Positions 7,361-15,870 of a DNA stretch of 64,000 bases are shown here, one piece after another. Position 1 is the stretch's first letter, and each line of letters begins with the position of its first letter. Source of the stretch: Pontibacter virosus (GTDB lineage Bacteria > Bacteroidota > Bacteroidia > Cytophagales > Hymenobacteraceae). The DNA lies in the NCBI RefSeq assembly GCF_003096355.1, contig NZ_QEKI01000019.1:1-64000 (forward strand), in the 5' to 3' direction. The notes below the pieces were generated by a model that made no database searches, was not told where the DNA came from, and worked only from the letters and a program-made list of their open reading frames with translations. The position numbers and the translations under genes were made by a program.

Positions 7361-7882
7361 ATGCCAGTTATACTACCTGTAAAAGGAATAAGCCCGCAGT
7401 TGGGCGACGATTGTTTTGTAGCAGAAAATGCTACGATTGTGGGCGATGTGGTGATGGGCCGTGAGTGCTCTGTGTGGTTCAATGCCGTTATTCGGGGCGA
7501 TGTAAATGCGATTAGGATTGGTGACAAAACCAACATTCAGGATGGCGCTGTGATTCACTGCACCTACCAGAAAGCCGCTACCACCATTGGCAGCAATGTT
7601 TCCATCGGGCACAATGCCATTGTGCATGGCTGTACTGTAGAAGACAATGTGTTGGTCGGGATGGGGGCTATTGTGATGGACAATGCCTTGGTGCAAAAGC
7701 ACTGCATTGTAGCGGCAGGAGCTATTGTGCTCGAAAATACGGTGTGCGAGTCGGGTTATATTTATGCCGGTATACCTGCCAAAAAGGTAAAACAGCTCAG
7801 TCAGGAACAGATCGACGGACTGGACAAGGTAGCCAACAACTATGTGATGTACAGCGGCTGGTTTGCTAGTCCGGAGGTATAG
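7361..7882 (+). CDS. Gamma carbonic anhydrase family protein (YrdA-like hexapeptide repeat)
   Basis: A 173-residue left-handed beta-helix protein of the gamma carbonic anhydrase/YrdA/PaaY group. Hexapeptide repeats run from about residue 20 to 145 (for example ATIVGDVVMG, IGSNVSIGHN, VLVGMGAIVM). Three histidines at 66 (AVIHCTY), 84 and 89 (IGHNAIVHG) match the zinc ligands of the family. Many small homologues bind zinc but lack strong anhydrase activity, so the reaction is not certain. The ATG at 7361 opens MPVILPVKG, normal for the family. It ends in a terminator shared with the opposing gene. Confidence 0.88.
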   Translation: MPVILPVKGISPQLGDDCFVAENATIVGDVVMGRECSVWFNAVIRGDVNAIRIGDKTNIQDGAVIHCTYQKAATTIGSNVSIGHNAIVHGCTVEDNVLVGMGAIVMDNALVQKHCIVAAGAIVLENTVCESGYIYAGIPAKKVKQLSQEQIDGLDKVANNYVMYSGWFASPEV

Positions 7883-7886
7883 GGAT

Positions 7887-7927
7887 AAACATAGAGGCTA
7901 TACCTGTTTGGTATAGCCTCTATGTTT
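7887..7927. terminator. Bidirectional terminator, perfect 18-bp stem
   Basis: Arms 7887-7904 and 7910-7927 pair perfectly around a TGTTT loop. The stem contains GGCTATACC and GGTATAGCC, an inverted pair of the over-represented word. It separates the convergent gamma carbonic anhydrase and CorC/CNNM genes and reaches into the stop codon of the latter. Confidence 0.9.
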
Positions 7928-9263
7928 AATGGTTCGGCTCTTCTGTTTGCGGCTCTATCTGGGAATGAAAGTCTTCCTTGACTGTGAAGAGTACCCATTC
8001 CACGCGGCGGTCTGATTTGTCCAGCACCCGTATCGTATACTCGCTAAAATCGGCAGCCTCGTTCAGGTCGTCTGGTATGTGGCCGTAGATCATGGTCACA
8101 AAGCCACCCACCGTTTCATAGTCGTCTCCCTCGGGAATCGGGAAGGGCAGGTAGTCGTTCACATCAGAAACTGGGGCGCCACCGTTCACACGGTATTCAA
8201 AGTCTCCTATACGCTCCACAATGGGCACCTCCTCATCGTATTCATCCTGAATCTCGCCTACCAGTTCTTCGATGATGTCTTCTATGGTCACGATGCCAGA
8301 CACACCGCCAAACTCGTCGGTTACGATAGCCATGTGCATGTGGCGGCGCTGGAACTGCTGTAGCAGGCGCGGTATCTTTTTGGTCTCCGGTACAAAATAG
8401 GCCGGGCGCATCAGCTTCTCAATAATGATCGGCTCATTCAGTCGCATCAGGCTCAGGATATCCTTCACATAGAGTACGCCCACAATATTGTCGATAGAGT
8501 CATCATATACCGGGAGTCTGGAGTAGCCTTCCTCGAATATGATCTCCATCAGTTCCGGCTCTGGTATATTAACATCAATGGCCACCATGCGGGTGCGTGG
8601 TACCATGATCTGCTTCACCATGCGCTCGTTAAACTCAAACACATTTTCGAGCAGGGCATGCTGTGAGTCGACCAGTAAGCCGCCCTCGGCGCTCTGCTCA
8701 AAAAGCAGGCGAAGTTCCTCAGGTGAGTGTACCTCGGAGCCATGCACGGGGCGTATGCCCATCGAGCGCAATACCATGTTGGCAAAGCCATTGAGGATCC
8801 AGATAAAAGGTCTGAACAGGTAGTAGAAAAAGCGGAGCGGCAGCGTAATGGCCAGCGTAGTAGCTTCGGAGCGTTGAATAGCAAGCGACTTAGGGGCCAG
8901 TTCGCCAAACACAATGTGCAGGACCGTAATGATGGCAAACGAGATCGGCAGGGCTATTTTGTGCGCCAGTGCTTCGCTTCCCTGAAAGCCGAAGAAATTC
9001 ATTACGTTGATCACGATCTGGGATACGACGCTTTCGCCAATCCAACCCAGACCAAGCGAGGCCAGCGTGATGCCTAGCTGCGTAGCCGAAAGATAGGCAT
9101 CGAGGTGGGTGAGCATGTGCTGGGCCAATTTGGCCATAGAACTGCCCGCCTGAGCCCGAAGTTCAATTTGCGAGGCGCGCACCTTCACAATTGCAAACTC
9201 TGCCGCCACAAAGAAGCCGTTCAGCAATACCAGAAATATAGTGAGTAAGATGTTTAGAACCAT
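7926..9263 (-). CDS. Hemolysin-family CNNM/CorC protein (DUF21, two CBS, CorC_HlyC)
   Basis: A 445-residue membrane protein of the HlyC/CorC (CNNM) group, whose members are linked to magnesium or cobalt transport and resistance. The DUF21 membrane part covers roughly residues 1-190 (four hydrophobic segments; LNGFFVAAEFAIVKVR near the start is diagnostic). Two CBS domains follow at about 205-330 (VPRTRMVAID, VTDEFGGVSGIVTIEDI). The CorC_HlyC domain is at about 345-430 (YRVNGGAPVSDVNDYL). Length and order are normal. Older annotations call such proteins hemolysins, which is not supported as a role. No operon partner. Confidence 0.9.
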   Translation of the reverse strand: MVLNILLTIFLVLLNGFFVAAEFAIVKVRASQIELRAQAGSSMAKLAQHMLTHLDAYLSATQLGITLASLGLGWIGESVVSQIVINVMNFFGFQGSEALAHKIALPISFAIITVLHIVFGELAPKSLAIQRSEATTLAITLPLRFFYYLFRPFIWILNGFANMVLRSMGIRPVHGSEVHSPEELRLLFEQSAEGGLLVDSQHALLENVFEFNERMVKQIMVPRTRMVAIDVNIPEPELMEIIFEEGYSRLPVYDDSIDNIVGVLYVKDILSLMRLNEPIIIEKLMRPAYFVPETKKIPRLLQQFQRRHMHMAIVTDEFGGVSGIVTIEDIIEELVGEIQDEYDEEVPIVERIGDFEYRVNGGAPVSDVNDYLPFPIPEGDDYETVGGFVTMIYGHIPDDLNEAADFSEYTIRVLDKSDRRVEWVLFTVKEDFHSQIEPQTEEPNH

Positions 9264-9393
9264 AGTGTGTTACGGCGCGGTATGCTTCCGGCTGCGTAAA
9301 ATTAAACTAAAATACGTGTTTTTGCTATATATGTGCGAGCTATTAACAAGAATCCGCACCTACAGTGTGCTAGGAAGGTCGCAAAGGGACTAA

Positions 9394-9429
9394 AACAAGA
9401 AAAGGTGCCATGGGGCACCTTTTCTTGTT
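9394..9429 (-). terminator. Terminator hairpin, 16-bp stem
   Basis: AACAAGAAAAGGTGCC (9394-9409) pairs perfectly with 9414-9429 around ATGG. It lies just after the stop of the small minus-strand gene at 9450-9758. Confidence 0.85.
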
Positions 9430-9449
9430 GATACATCTTCAGTTGGCTA

Positions 9450-9758
9450 CTAGCGAACCAGCATGACGGGAGCCTGGGCGGTGCTAAACAACTCGCGGGC
9501 ATTTTCCAGAGAGAGCAGTGGCAAAAAGATTGCCTTTGCCTCTTCTTCGGAGATCATTCTATAAACATGCTCTGAAGAGGTATCGAGGAAGGGATTGCAG
9601 AAGGAGTAAATAAATTCATCGGAGAAAGTGCGGTACACAATATGGAAATTGTGCTTCTCGTCGCGCGCCAGCTTAATCGCCTTAAAGGTAGAACCAAGCT
9701 CTCTGCCGCAGACAGTTTTGATGGAGGTAGATTCCTGTGGCTGAAAGTTTGTATTCAT
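9450..9758 (-). CDS. Small conserved-looking hypothetical protein
   Basis: A 102-residue protein I do not recognise. It has no signal peptide or membrane span. The middle is rich in aromatic and polar residues (FHIVYRTFSDEFIYSFCNPF), and the C-terminal part is helical and acidic (MISEEEAKAIFLPLLSLENA). The ATG at 9758 and a clean terminator at 9394-9429 support a real single-gene unit. No function is proposed. Confidence 0.65.
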   Translation of the reverse strand: MNTNFQPQESTSIKTVCGRELGSTFKAIKLARDEKHNFHIVYRTFSDEFIYSFCNPFLDTSSEHVYRMISEEEAKAIFLPLLSLENARELFSTAQAPVMLVR

Positions 9759-10160
9759 AGTTTCGGATGTTGTTGCTAATGTAAACTGCTATAAAGTAGA
9801 CGTTCAGAAGTCGCGTATAATTCCGTAGTAACACCTGCTATACCTCTTATATCCGCGAACGGTACTAAATACAGGGTGAATGTAAGTGTGTTGATTATCA
9901 GTGTTTTGTTATGCTTGCATACAGCTCCATGTTAAAGCTGTGTTATGAAAAGACCACTCTGTAAGCTTATTCAGAAACAACCTGTTGTTTCTTTTTGTTA
10001 TTCATGGCATCAGGAGCGGCATTGACAGGCAAAAGCTTGCCTTCTGTCTTTCAGGATGGGACGTAGCTGCCAGACAGATGGGGCTTTCAACCAAAATTTG
10101 TACTTTTGTAGTGGCGCCTGCGGCGTCTGTGATCAAACCGAATTAACTAGGTATACCCTT
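9759..10160. other. Spacer before dsbD with a hairpin and a -7 element
   Basis: No gene is supported. AGAAACAAC at 9973-9981 pairs with GTTGTTTCT at 9984-9992 and is followed by Ts, so it looks like a small plus-strand terminator or attenuator. TACTTTTG at 10101-10108 matches the -7 element TANNTTTG and could serve dsbD, but no good -33 lies at the right distance. Confidence 0.4.
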
Positions 10161-12380
10161 ATGAGAAATAATTTGAGGCTAGCGCTTCGTCTCCCCTGGC
10201 TGTTGGTGGTCCTGCTGACCTTTACAGCCCAACTGGTGCAGGCACAGGTGCTGAAGCCTGCTTCCTGGAGCTACGATGTTTCCAAAAAGGAAGTAAAAGT
10301 AGGTGAGGAGGTCGACCTGATTTTCAATGTAAAAATTGATAAGGACTGGTACCTCTACTCTTCTGATTTCGACCCGGACCTGGGACCAATGGTGACAGAG
10401 TTTACATTTGCCAAGCATCCCTCTTACCAACTAGTGGGCAAGATCAAGCCGGTGAACCCTAAAAAGAAGTATGATGAGCTGTGGGAGGGGGAATATACCT
10501 ATTTTGTGGGCACCGCTCAGTTTAGGCAAAAAGTAAAAGTGCTGCAGCCTGACCTGGTCGTGAAGGGCTCTTACGAATACCAGGTATGTACGGATATCGA
10601 CGGCAAGTGCATTCCGTTTGATGATGACTTTGCCTTTACCAATGCGCAGATAAAAGTAACTGCAGCCAGCGGTGCGGCTACGCCAGCCACTACGCCTACC
10701 CAAACACCCGCTGAAGCCATAGAACAAGCCCCTAAGCAAGCCACGACACAGGCCGCAGCACCCGACGGCCTTGATACCGCCGTGCCGCCTACCCTGCCAC
10801 TTGACTCGGCGCTGGCCGCAGACGATGCCCTGGAGGCTGCAAACACTTCAGAACAAACGGTAACGCCTGCCCTGATCGATTTCTCGAACGAAGATGCGTC
10901 GTCAGACGGAAACATCTGGACTTTCATGCTGATCGCCTTTGGCTCTGGCCTGGTGGCGTTGCTTACACCCTGCGTGTTCCCGATGGTGCCCATGACGGTG
11001 AGCTTTTTTACGGGCAGCAGCCAGAGCCGGGCGCAGGCTATCGGCAAGGCCCTGCTTTACGGCATCTCCATCATCGCCATCTATACCGTAGCCGGCACCG
11101 TAGTTGCGAAGCTATTCGGCGCTGACGGCGCTAACTTCCTGAGCACACACTGGTTGCCCAATGTGCTCTTTTTCGCTGTGTTCGTGATTTTCGGTATGTC
11201 CTTTCTGGGCTTATTTGAGATTACGCTGCCAAGCTCCTGGCTGAATAAAGCCGATGCGCAGGCAGACAAGGGCGGCATACTGGGCGTGTTTTTCATGGCC
11301 TTTACCCTGGTGCTGGTGTCTTTTTCCTGCACGGGACCTATTGTGGGCAGTATTTTGGTAGCCTCTGCCGGCGGCGAAACACTGCGCCCGGTTATGGGCA
11401 TGTTCGGCTTCTCGCTGGCTTTTGCCTTGCCGTTCACCTTATTCGCCATTTTCCCGTCATGGCTGAGCAGCCTGCCGAAGTCCGGTGGCTGGCTTAACTC
11501 CGTGAAAGTAGTGCTGGGCTTCCTGGAACTGGCTTTGGCGCTCAAGTTTTTGAGCATAGCTGATCAAGTATACCACTGGGGAATCCTTGACCGCGAGGTA
11601 TACCTGGCGCTGTGGATCGTGATCTTCACGCTGATGGGCTTCTACCTGCTCGGCAAACTCAAGTTTGCCCACGACTCAGATCTGCCTTACATCAGCGTAC
11701 CCCGTATTTTCATGGCTATCGCAACTTTTGCCTTTGTAGTATACCTGATACCGGGTATGTTCGGGGCGCCGCTCAAGGCTTTGTCTGGCTACCTGCCGCC
11801 GCAGTCCACCCACGACTTCGACATCAACGCATTGGTGCGCCAGAGTGGAGGAGGAAGCACGGCGCAGTATACCTCTAATAACCAACTGTGCGAGCCACCT
11901 AAGTATGCCGACTTCCTGCACCTGCCGCACGGCCTGCAGGGCTACTTCGATTTGGAGCAGGCCAAACGCTGCGCCGCTGAGCAGGGCAAGCCGATCTTCA
12001 TCGACTTTACGGGGCACGGCTGCGTGAACTGCCGCGAGATGGAAGCCAACGTATGGTCGCATCCGGAAGTGCTGCGCCGCTTGCAGGAGAATTACGTGAT
12101 TGCCGCCCTCTATGTGGATGATAAAAGCGAGCTGCCGCAAAGCGAGTGGTATGTGAGCGAGTACGACGGCAAAGAGAAGAAGACCCTTGGCAAGAAGTAC
12201 GCCGACTACCAGATCACAAAGTTCAACGTGAACGCCCAGCCCTATTATGTGCTGATGGACGAGAACGAGAACGTGCTGGTAAAACCTATCGCCTACGACC
12301 TGAGCGTGGAGAACTTTGTGAAGTTCCTGGATGCTGGCGTGGAGGCGTATAAAAACAATATACAGGTAGCGAAGAAGTAG
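10161..12380 (+). CDS. dsbD: Protein-disulfide reductase DsbD-like, three-domain
   Basis: A 739-residue inner-membrane protein that carries electrons from cytoplasmic thioredoxin to periplasmic disulfides. After a signal peptide (about 1-29) comes a periplasmic domain with the pair Cys143/Cys150 (VCTDIDGKC). A Pro/Ala/Thr-rich linker follows at about 175-245, then a membrane domain with Cys271 (LTPCVFPMVP) and Cys390 (SFSCTGPIVG), about the spacing of the E. coli pair. It ends with a thioredoxin-like domain with CVNC at 621-624. All three redox pairs are present. The ATG at 10161 starts the signal peptide. It is followed by a strong terminator. Confidence 0.92.
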   Translation: MRNNLRLALRLPWLLVVLLTFTAQLVQAQVLKPASWSYDVSKKEVKVGEEVDLIFNVKIDKDWYLYSSDFDPDLGPMVTEFTFAKHPSYQLVGKIKPVNPKKKYDELWEGEYTYFVGTAQFRQKVKVLQPDLVVKGSYEYQVCTDIDGKCIPFDDDFAFTNAQIKVTAASGAATPATTPTQTPAEAIEQAPKQATTQAAAPDGLDTAVPPTLPLDSALAADDALEAANTSEQTVTPALIDFSNEDASSDGNIWTFMLIAFGSGLVALLTPCVFPMVPMTVSFFTGSSQSRAQAIGKALLYGISIIAIYTVAGTVVAKLFGADGANFLSTHWLPNVLFFAVFVIFGMSFLGLFEITLPSSWLNKADAQADKGGILGVFFMAFTLVLVSFSCTGPIVGSILVASAGGETLRPVMGMFGFSLAFALPFTLFAIFPSWLSSLPKSGGWLNSVKVVLGFLELALALKFLSIADQVYHWGILDREVYLALWIVIFTLMGFYLLGKLKFAHDSDLPYISVPRIFMAIATFAFVVYLIPGMFGAPLKALSGYLPPQSTHDFDINALVRQSGGGSTAQYTSNNQLCEPPKYADFLHLPHGLQGYFDLEQAKRCAAEQGKPIFIDFTGHGCVNCREMEANVWSHPEVLRRLQENYVIAALYVDDKSELPQSEWYVSEYDGKEKKTLGKKYADYQITKFNVNAQPYYVLMDENENVLVKPIAYDLSVENFVKFLDAGVEAYKNNIQVAKK

Positions 12381-12404
12381 CGAGCTATACCTGTTCAGCC
12401 ACTG

Positions 12405-12447
12405 AACAAGAAAGCCCCACCTTTGCAGGCGGGGCTTTCTTGTTTTT
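12405..12447. terminator. Bidirectional terminator between dsbD and sod
   Basis: AACAAGAAAGCCCC (12405-12418) pairs with GGGGCTTTCTTGTT (12431-12444), with an inner CCT/AGG pair extending the stem. A T-run follows on the plus strand. It lies between convergent dsbD and superoxide dismutase genes. Confidence 0.88.
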
Positions 12448-12477
12448 GAGGATGTCTCTGGCATCCTGCGATATTAT

Positions 12478-13086
12478 TTACTTCGCCTCGTTATAGCGAC
12501 GGGTTACTTCTTCCCAGTTCACCACGTTCCAGAAAGCGTTCACGTAGTCCGGACGACGGTTCTGGTAGTTGAGGTAGTAGGCGTGCTCCCACACGTCAAG
12601 ACCCAGGATCGGTGTGCCTCCGCAACCCTCTGCAAACGGCATCAGGGTGTTGTCTTGGTTTGGCGTAGAGCAAATTTCCAGGGAATTGCCTTTTACGCAC
12701 AGCCAGGCCCATCCAGAACCGAAGCGAGTCGCAGCAGCTGCGTTGAACTTCTCCTTCATCTGATCGAAAGAGCCAAAAGTGGAGTTGATCGCGTCTGCCA
12801 GTTCACCGGATGGCTGACCGCCGCCGTTTGGCGACAGGATAGTCCAGAACAGGTTGTGGTTGTAGTAGCCACCGCCGTTGTTGCGAACCGCTTTGTTGTC
12901 TTCCTTCACATTTTGCATGATCTCCTCGATGCTCATGTTCTCCATCTCAGTGCCTGCAATCGCCTTGTTCAGGTTGTCGGTATAAGCCTGATGATGTTTC
13001 GTATGGTGGATTTCCATCGTGCGTGCATCAATGTGCGGCTCCAGCGCGTCGTAGGCGTAAGGTAGTTTCGGTAATTCGAAAGCCAT
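12478..13086 (-). CDS. sod: Superoxide dismutase, Fe/Mn family
   Basis: A 202-residue iron/manganese superoxide dismutase that converts superoxide to oxygen and hydrogen peroxide. Metal ligands are visible: His27 in MEIHHTKHH, the histidine of YYNHNLFW, and the Asp and His of DVWEHAYYLNY. Length is normal. No signal peptide, so cytoplasmic. The ATG at 13086 opens MAFELPKLPYAYDALEPHI, the normal family start; the longer frame to 13161 is not. Metal preference (Fe, Mn or cambialistic) cannot be told by eye. It stands as a single gene. Confidence 0.93.
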   Translation of the reverse strand: MAFELPKLPYAYDALEPHIDARTMEIHHTKHHQAYTDNLNKAIAGTEMENMSIEEIMQNVKEDNKAVRNNGGGYYNHNLFWTILSPNGGGQPSGELADAINSTFGSFDQMKEKFNAAAATRFGSGWAWLCVKGNSLEICSTPNQDNTLMPFAEGCGGTPILGLDVWEHAYYLNYQNRRPDYVNAFWNVVNWEEVTRRYNEAK

Positions 13087-13173
13087 AGTTTTATGTGGTT
13101 TTATATGTGAATAATAGCATGCGTACGGATTTCTAGGTGTACGTATGCGTTTGAAATGCAAGTTTCAATTTAG

Positions 13174-13623
13174 TTATTTTCTTTTAGCTGCAAAGAACGA
13201 GGCCATCAGCTCAGCACACTCCTGCGCCATCACCCCACTTACCATTTCTGTTTTAGGATGCAGCAGATTGCCCACTCTTCTATACCCACGCTTGGGCTCA
13301 GATGTTCCGTACACCACCCGTTTAAGCTGCGCCCAGTAGCTGGCACCTGCGCACATCACGCAGGGCTCCACTGTCACAAAGAGGGTGCAGTCGTTCAGGT
13401 ACTTGTTGCCCAGGTACTCAGCGGCGGCAGTAAGAGCCAGCATCTCAGCATGGGCAGTTACATCGTTCAGTTTTTCGGTCTGGTTATAAGCTTTGGCAAT
13501 GATGCGGTTGTTGCTTACAACCACAGCCCCGATCGGAATTTCCCCTTCCTCAAAGGCGTAAGTTGCCTGCCGGTAAGCCTCCTGCATGAAATGGTCGTCA
13601 CTGTGTATAGATAGTAAATCCAC
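13174..13623 (-). CDS. tadA: tRNA-adenosine(34) deaminase TadA-like
   Basis: A 149-residue zinc-dependent deaminase that should convert adenosine 34 of tRNA-Arg(ACG) to inosine. The zinc motif is complete: HAE at 58-60 in VTAHAEMLAL, and PCVMC at 87-91. I chose a GTG at 13623, which gives LLSIHSDDHFMQEAYRQA, aligning with the opening helix of TadA. The first ATG at 13587 would cut into that helix, and the longer frame to 13695 runs into the upstream terminator. A second deaminase gene at 43567 is of a different type. Confidence 0.85.
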   Translation of the reverse strand: MDLLSIHSDDHFMQEAYRQATYAFEEGEIPIGAVVVSNNRIIAKAYNQTEKLNDVTAHAEMLALTAAAEYLGNKYLNDCTLFVTVEPCVMCAGASYWAQLKRVVYGTSEPKRGYRRVGNLLHPKTEMVSGVMAQECAELMASFFAAKRK

Positions 13624-13660
13624 AGGTATAGGTATAAGTGTTCGCTTTGGCACAAGATAC

Positions 13661-13690
13661 AAAAAAAAGCCCCTCCAGGAAAGGAGAGGC
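13661..13690 (-). terminator. Terminator after the minus-strand gene 13718-14278
   Basis: On the minus strand GCCTCTCC and GGAGGGGC flank TTTCCT and are followed by eight Ts. One mismatch lies in the stem. It separates the secreted-protein gene from tadA. Confidence 0.75.
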
Positions 13691-13717
13691 CTCAATGAAA
13701 CGGGTATAGGGCGTAAT

Positions 13718-14278
13718 CTATTTGGTTTTTATTTTCAGGGAACCCATGATCTCACGGGCTGTGTCCTGCAAGTTGTTTTTCATCATGAATGGCATGTGCA
13801 TTGAGAACACCATCAACTGCTTACCCTGTATTGTGTAAAGCATGATGCTGTACTTTTGCACAGGTGCCAGATGGCTGCCGTTGCGCTCATCGGCCATCAC
13901 TGACACAAATTCAAACACAATGTAGTCTCGACCATTGATATTGGCCACCTCATCTCTTATGAAATCGACTTTCGTGAAGCGCTCCAGCATGTTGGCCTTG
14001 TACACTTCGCGCAGCATCTTCAGATCCTGCACACCAAACTGTGATCGCTTTTGGGTCATACTGAAGTCAACCTGGCCATTGGGGCTCGAATAGACAGCCA
14101 CCGGTCGGTTGGCAGCCGGATACTTACTGGCGATACCATCGTCATGGAGCGGGGTGAAATCGCGGGGTAGCATGATGCTCACCTCCTTGGTGATCTGTGT
14201 TTTCTTGAGCTTCGTGTCGGCCAGGGCTACGCCGGCAATCAGGATAATAGCTAAAAAGGCTAAGTAGCGCATGTTCAT
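13718..14278 (-). CDS. Exported hypothetical protein, possibly PsbP/DcrB-like fold
   Basis: A 186-residue protein with a clear signal peptide (MRYLAFLAIILIAGVALA, with an ATG at 14278 and another at 14272). The mature part starts with EVSIMLPRDFTPLHDD and has alternating strands and helices (VAVYSSPNGQVDFSMTQ, YIVFEFVSVMADE, QLMVFSMHMPF). This layout recalls the PsbP/DcrB type of periplasmic domain, but that is a guess from pattern only. A -7-like TACCTTTG lies at 14299-14292, 14 bases before the start. It forms a single transcription unit with its own terminator. Confidence 0.7.
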   Translation of the reverse strand: MNMRYLAFLAIILIAGVALADTKLKKTQITKEVSIMLPRDFTPLHDDGIASKYPAANRPVAVYSSPNGQVDFSMTQKRSQFGVQDLKMLREVYKANMLERFTKVDFIRDEVANINGRDYIVFEFVSVMADERNGSHLAPVQKYSIMLYTIQGKQLMVFSMHMPFMMKNNLQDTAREIMGSLKIKTK

Positions 14279-14483
14279 AGGTTTGTTGGGGCAAAGGTAC
14301 CAATTAATAAGGACTGTGAGGGAGTGTAGCAATTATTTTGCCAAAGCTGAGACAGCGCCTGTTAAGTATGTATACCTGTAGCTTTATATCTTCTGTAGGT
14401 GAATGACGTTAAAAATTAAACAGCCGGACTTAGCCATATAATTCCTGCTGTCTGAAATTAAATACCATGTTAACGTTAAAGCT

Positions 14484-14915
14484 ATGTTAGAAAACATCAT
14501 CAACAGTGTAAAAGGCCAGCTGACTGGCGAGCTGCAAGACAAATTTAAGCTAGACCCAGGCCAGGCAAACCAGTCCGTTGATCTGGCAAAAGACCATGTA
14601 ACGGAAGGGCTTAAGAAAGAGGCTTCGGGTGGAGATGCCGGAGGCATCATGAACATGCTGAAAGGGCAAAAGGCGCCGCAGGATAGTCCGGCCATGAACA
14701 GTACGATCCAAAAATATCTTGGTGACCTGACCTCAAAAGTAGGTATACCGGAGTCGGTAGCACAGCAGGTAGCTCCCTTTGTGGTGTCGTTTCTGATGAA
14801 TAAGATAGGCGGCAACGTGGGTAGCCAGTCGGATATAATGGGGATGCTGGGGGGCGGACTGACAGACAAACTGCCCAAAGGAATGGGCGATAAGCTCGGT
14901 GGACTTTTCAAGTAA
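14484..14915 (+). CDS. Small hypothetical protein, YidB/DUF937-like
   Basis: A 143-residue soluble protein, rich in Gly, Met and Lys. It has an amphipathic start (MLENIINSVKGQL), a helix LDPGQANQSVDLAKDHVTEG, and a C-terminal part with repeated Met-Gly motifs (IMGMLGGGLTDKLPKGMGDKLGG). This resembles YidB/DUF937-type small helical proteins, whose role is unknown. The ATG at 14484 is clear and a strong terminator follows at 14936-14970. Confidence 0.7.
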   Translation: MLENIINSVKGQLTGELQDKFKLDPGQANQSVDLAKDHVTEGLKKEASGGDAGGIMNMLKGQKAPQDSPAMNSTIQKYLGDLTSKVGIPESVAQQVAPFVVSFLMNKIGGNVGSQSDIMGMLGGGLTDKLPKGMGDKLGGLFK

Positions 14916-14935
14916 GCCAGCAAGAGGCCTAAAAT

Positions 14936-14970
14936 AAGAGAAGCCATACCTAGCAGGTATGGCTTCTCTT
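14936..14970 (+). terminator. Terminator, perfect 16-bp stem
   Basis: Arms 14936-14951 and 14955-14970 pair perfectly (AAGAGAAGCCATACCT against its complement) with a 3-base loop. The loop end carries AGGTATGG, a near copy of the over-represented word. Confidence 0.88.
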
Positions 14971-15474
14971 TGGTTGTGTTGTTGTGTTTTTTGGTTGCAA
15001 GTCGGCAACTTACTTACATCTCACCTTAAACAAGTATGCCTATAATTGCCGGAGCGGGGAGCTCCAAGGCAATATCTTTATGAATGATCTATACCTTTCA
15101 GAAAATTAATTTACCAGTATCTGCCCGCTTCATAACCAAGGCAGGCTACAAAAAGTTTAGAGGTAGAACAAAATCTGGCGCAGATTATCAGCTTAGCAGT
15201 TGATGGTGCCTTTGTGCAGAAAGGCCATGCAAATATAGAGCAAAGTTTTAAGTTCGCTAGAAATTAGCTGCCTGCCTGTCTTTTTTTGTTGTAACACCAA
15301 AGTAGTGTTTTGCAGCGCATGATGCAAATAAATTAGACCAATACACCCGTTTCGTCGACCAATCCTTGGGCAATGATACCCAAAGCTGCATTGGCATTCT
15401 GTAGGATTTACTTAATTTTACTTTTGGATTTTTGTGTAACGGCTTCAGTCACCTTATATCAACCTCTTGCCGGC
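14971..15474. other. Long spacer with an orphan hairpin
   Basis: No gene is supported here. At 15045-15073 ATTGCC-GGAGC pairs with GCTCC-AA-GGCAAT around GGGGA and has no T-run. TACTTTTG at 15419-15426 matches the -7 element TANNTTTG and is a likely start signal for the GtrA gene at 15475. The remainder is AT-rich and featureless to me. Confidence 0.45.
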
Positions 15475-15870
15475 ATGTCCGAAGGTATAGGCACTCTCTT
15501 TCTGAAATTCCTGAAATTTGGTCTGGTAGGCTTTACAGGGCTCATCATCGACTTCGGCGTTACTTTTCTGGCAAAGGAAAAGCTGCGCTGGAACAAGTAT
15601 GTGGCCAACAGCCTGGGCTTCATTCTGGCCAGCATCAACAACTACATCCTCAACCGCCTCTGGACCTTCCACAGCCACGACCCGGAAATAGGCTGGCAGT
15701 TTTCCAAGTTCCTGCTGGTGGCCGTGGCCGGACTGATCATCAACAACCTGATTATATACCTGCTCACCGAAAAAGGGAAGCTCAATTTCTACTTCTCCAA
15801 GTTCATCGCCATTGTAGTGGTGTTTATCTGGAACTTCCTGCTCAATTACCTCTATACCTTTACCCGCTAG
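15475..15870 (+). CDS. GtrA family membrane protein
   Basis: A 131-residue protein with four predicted membrane spans, as in GtrA, which helps move lipid-linked sugars across the inner membrane. Family features include FLKFGLVGFTGLIIDFGVTFLA, LASINNYILNRLWTF and FSKFIAIVVVFIWNFLLNYLYTF, given in short pieces, with Asn and Trp residues conserved in the spans. The ATG at 15475 opens MSEGIGTLFLKF; the longer frame to 15373 is not GtrA-like. It ends directly against the stop codon of a convergent membrane glycosyltransferase. A shared role in surface glycans is possible. Confidence 0.85.
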   Translation: MSEGIGTLFLKFLKFGLVGFTGLIIDFGVTFLAKEKLRWNKYVANSLGFILASINNYILNRLWTFHSHDPEIGWQFSKFLLVAVAGLIINNLIIYLLTEKGKLNFYFSKFIAIVVVFIWNFLLNYLYTFTR

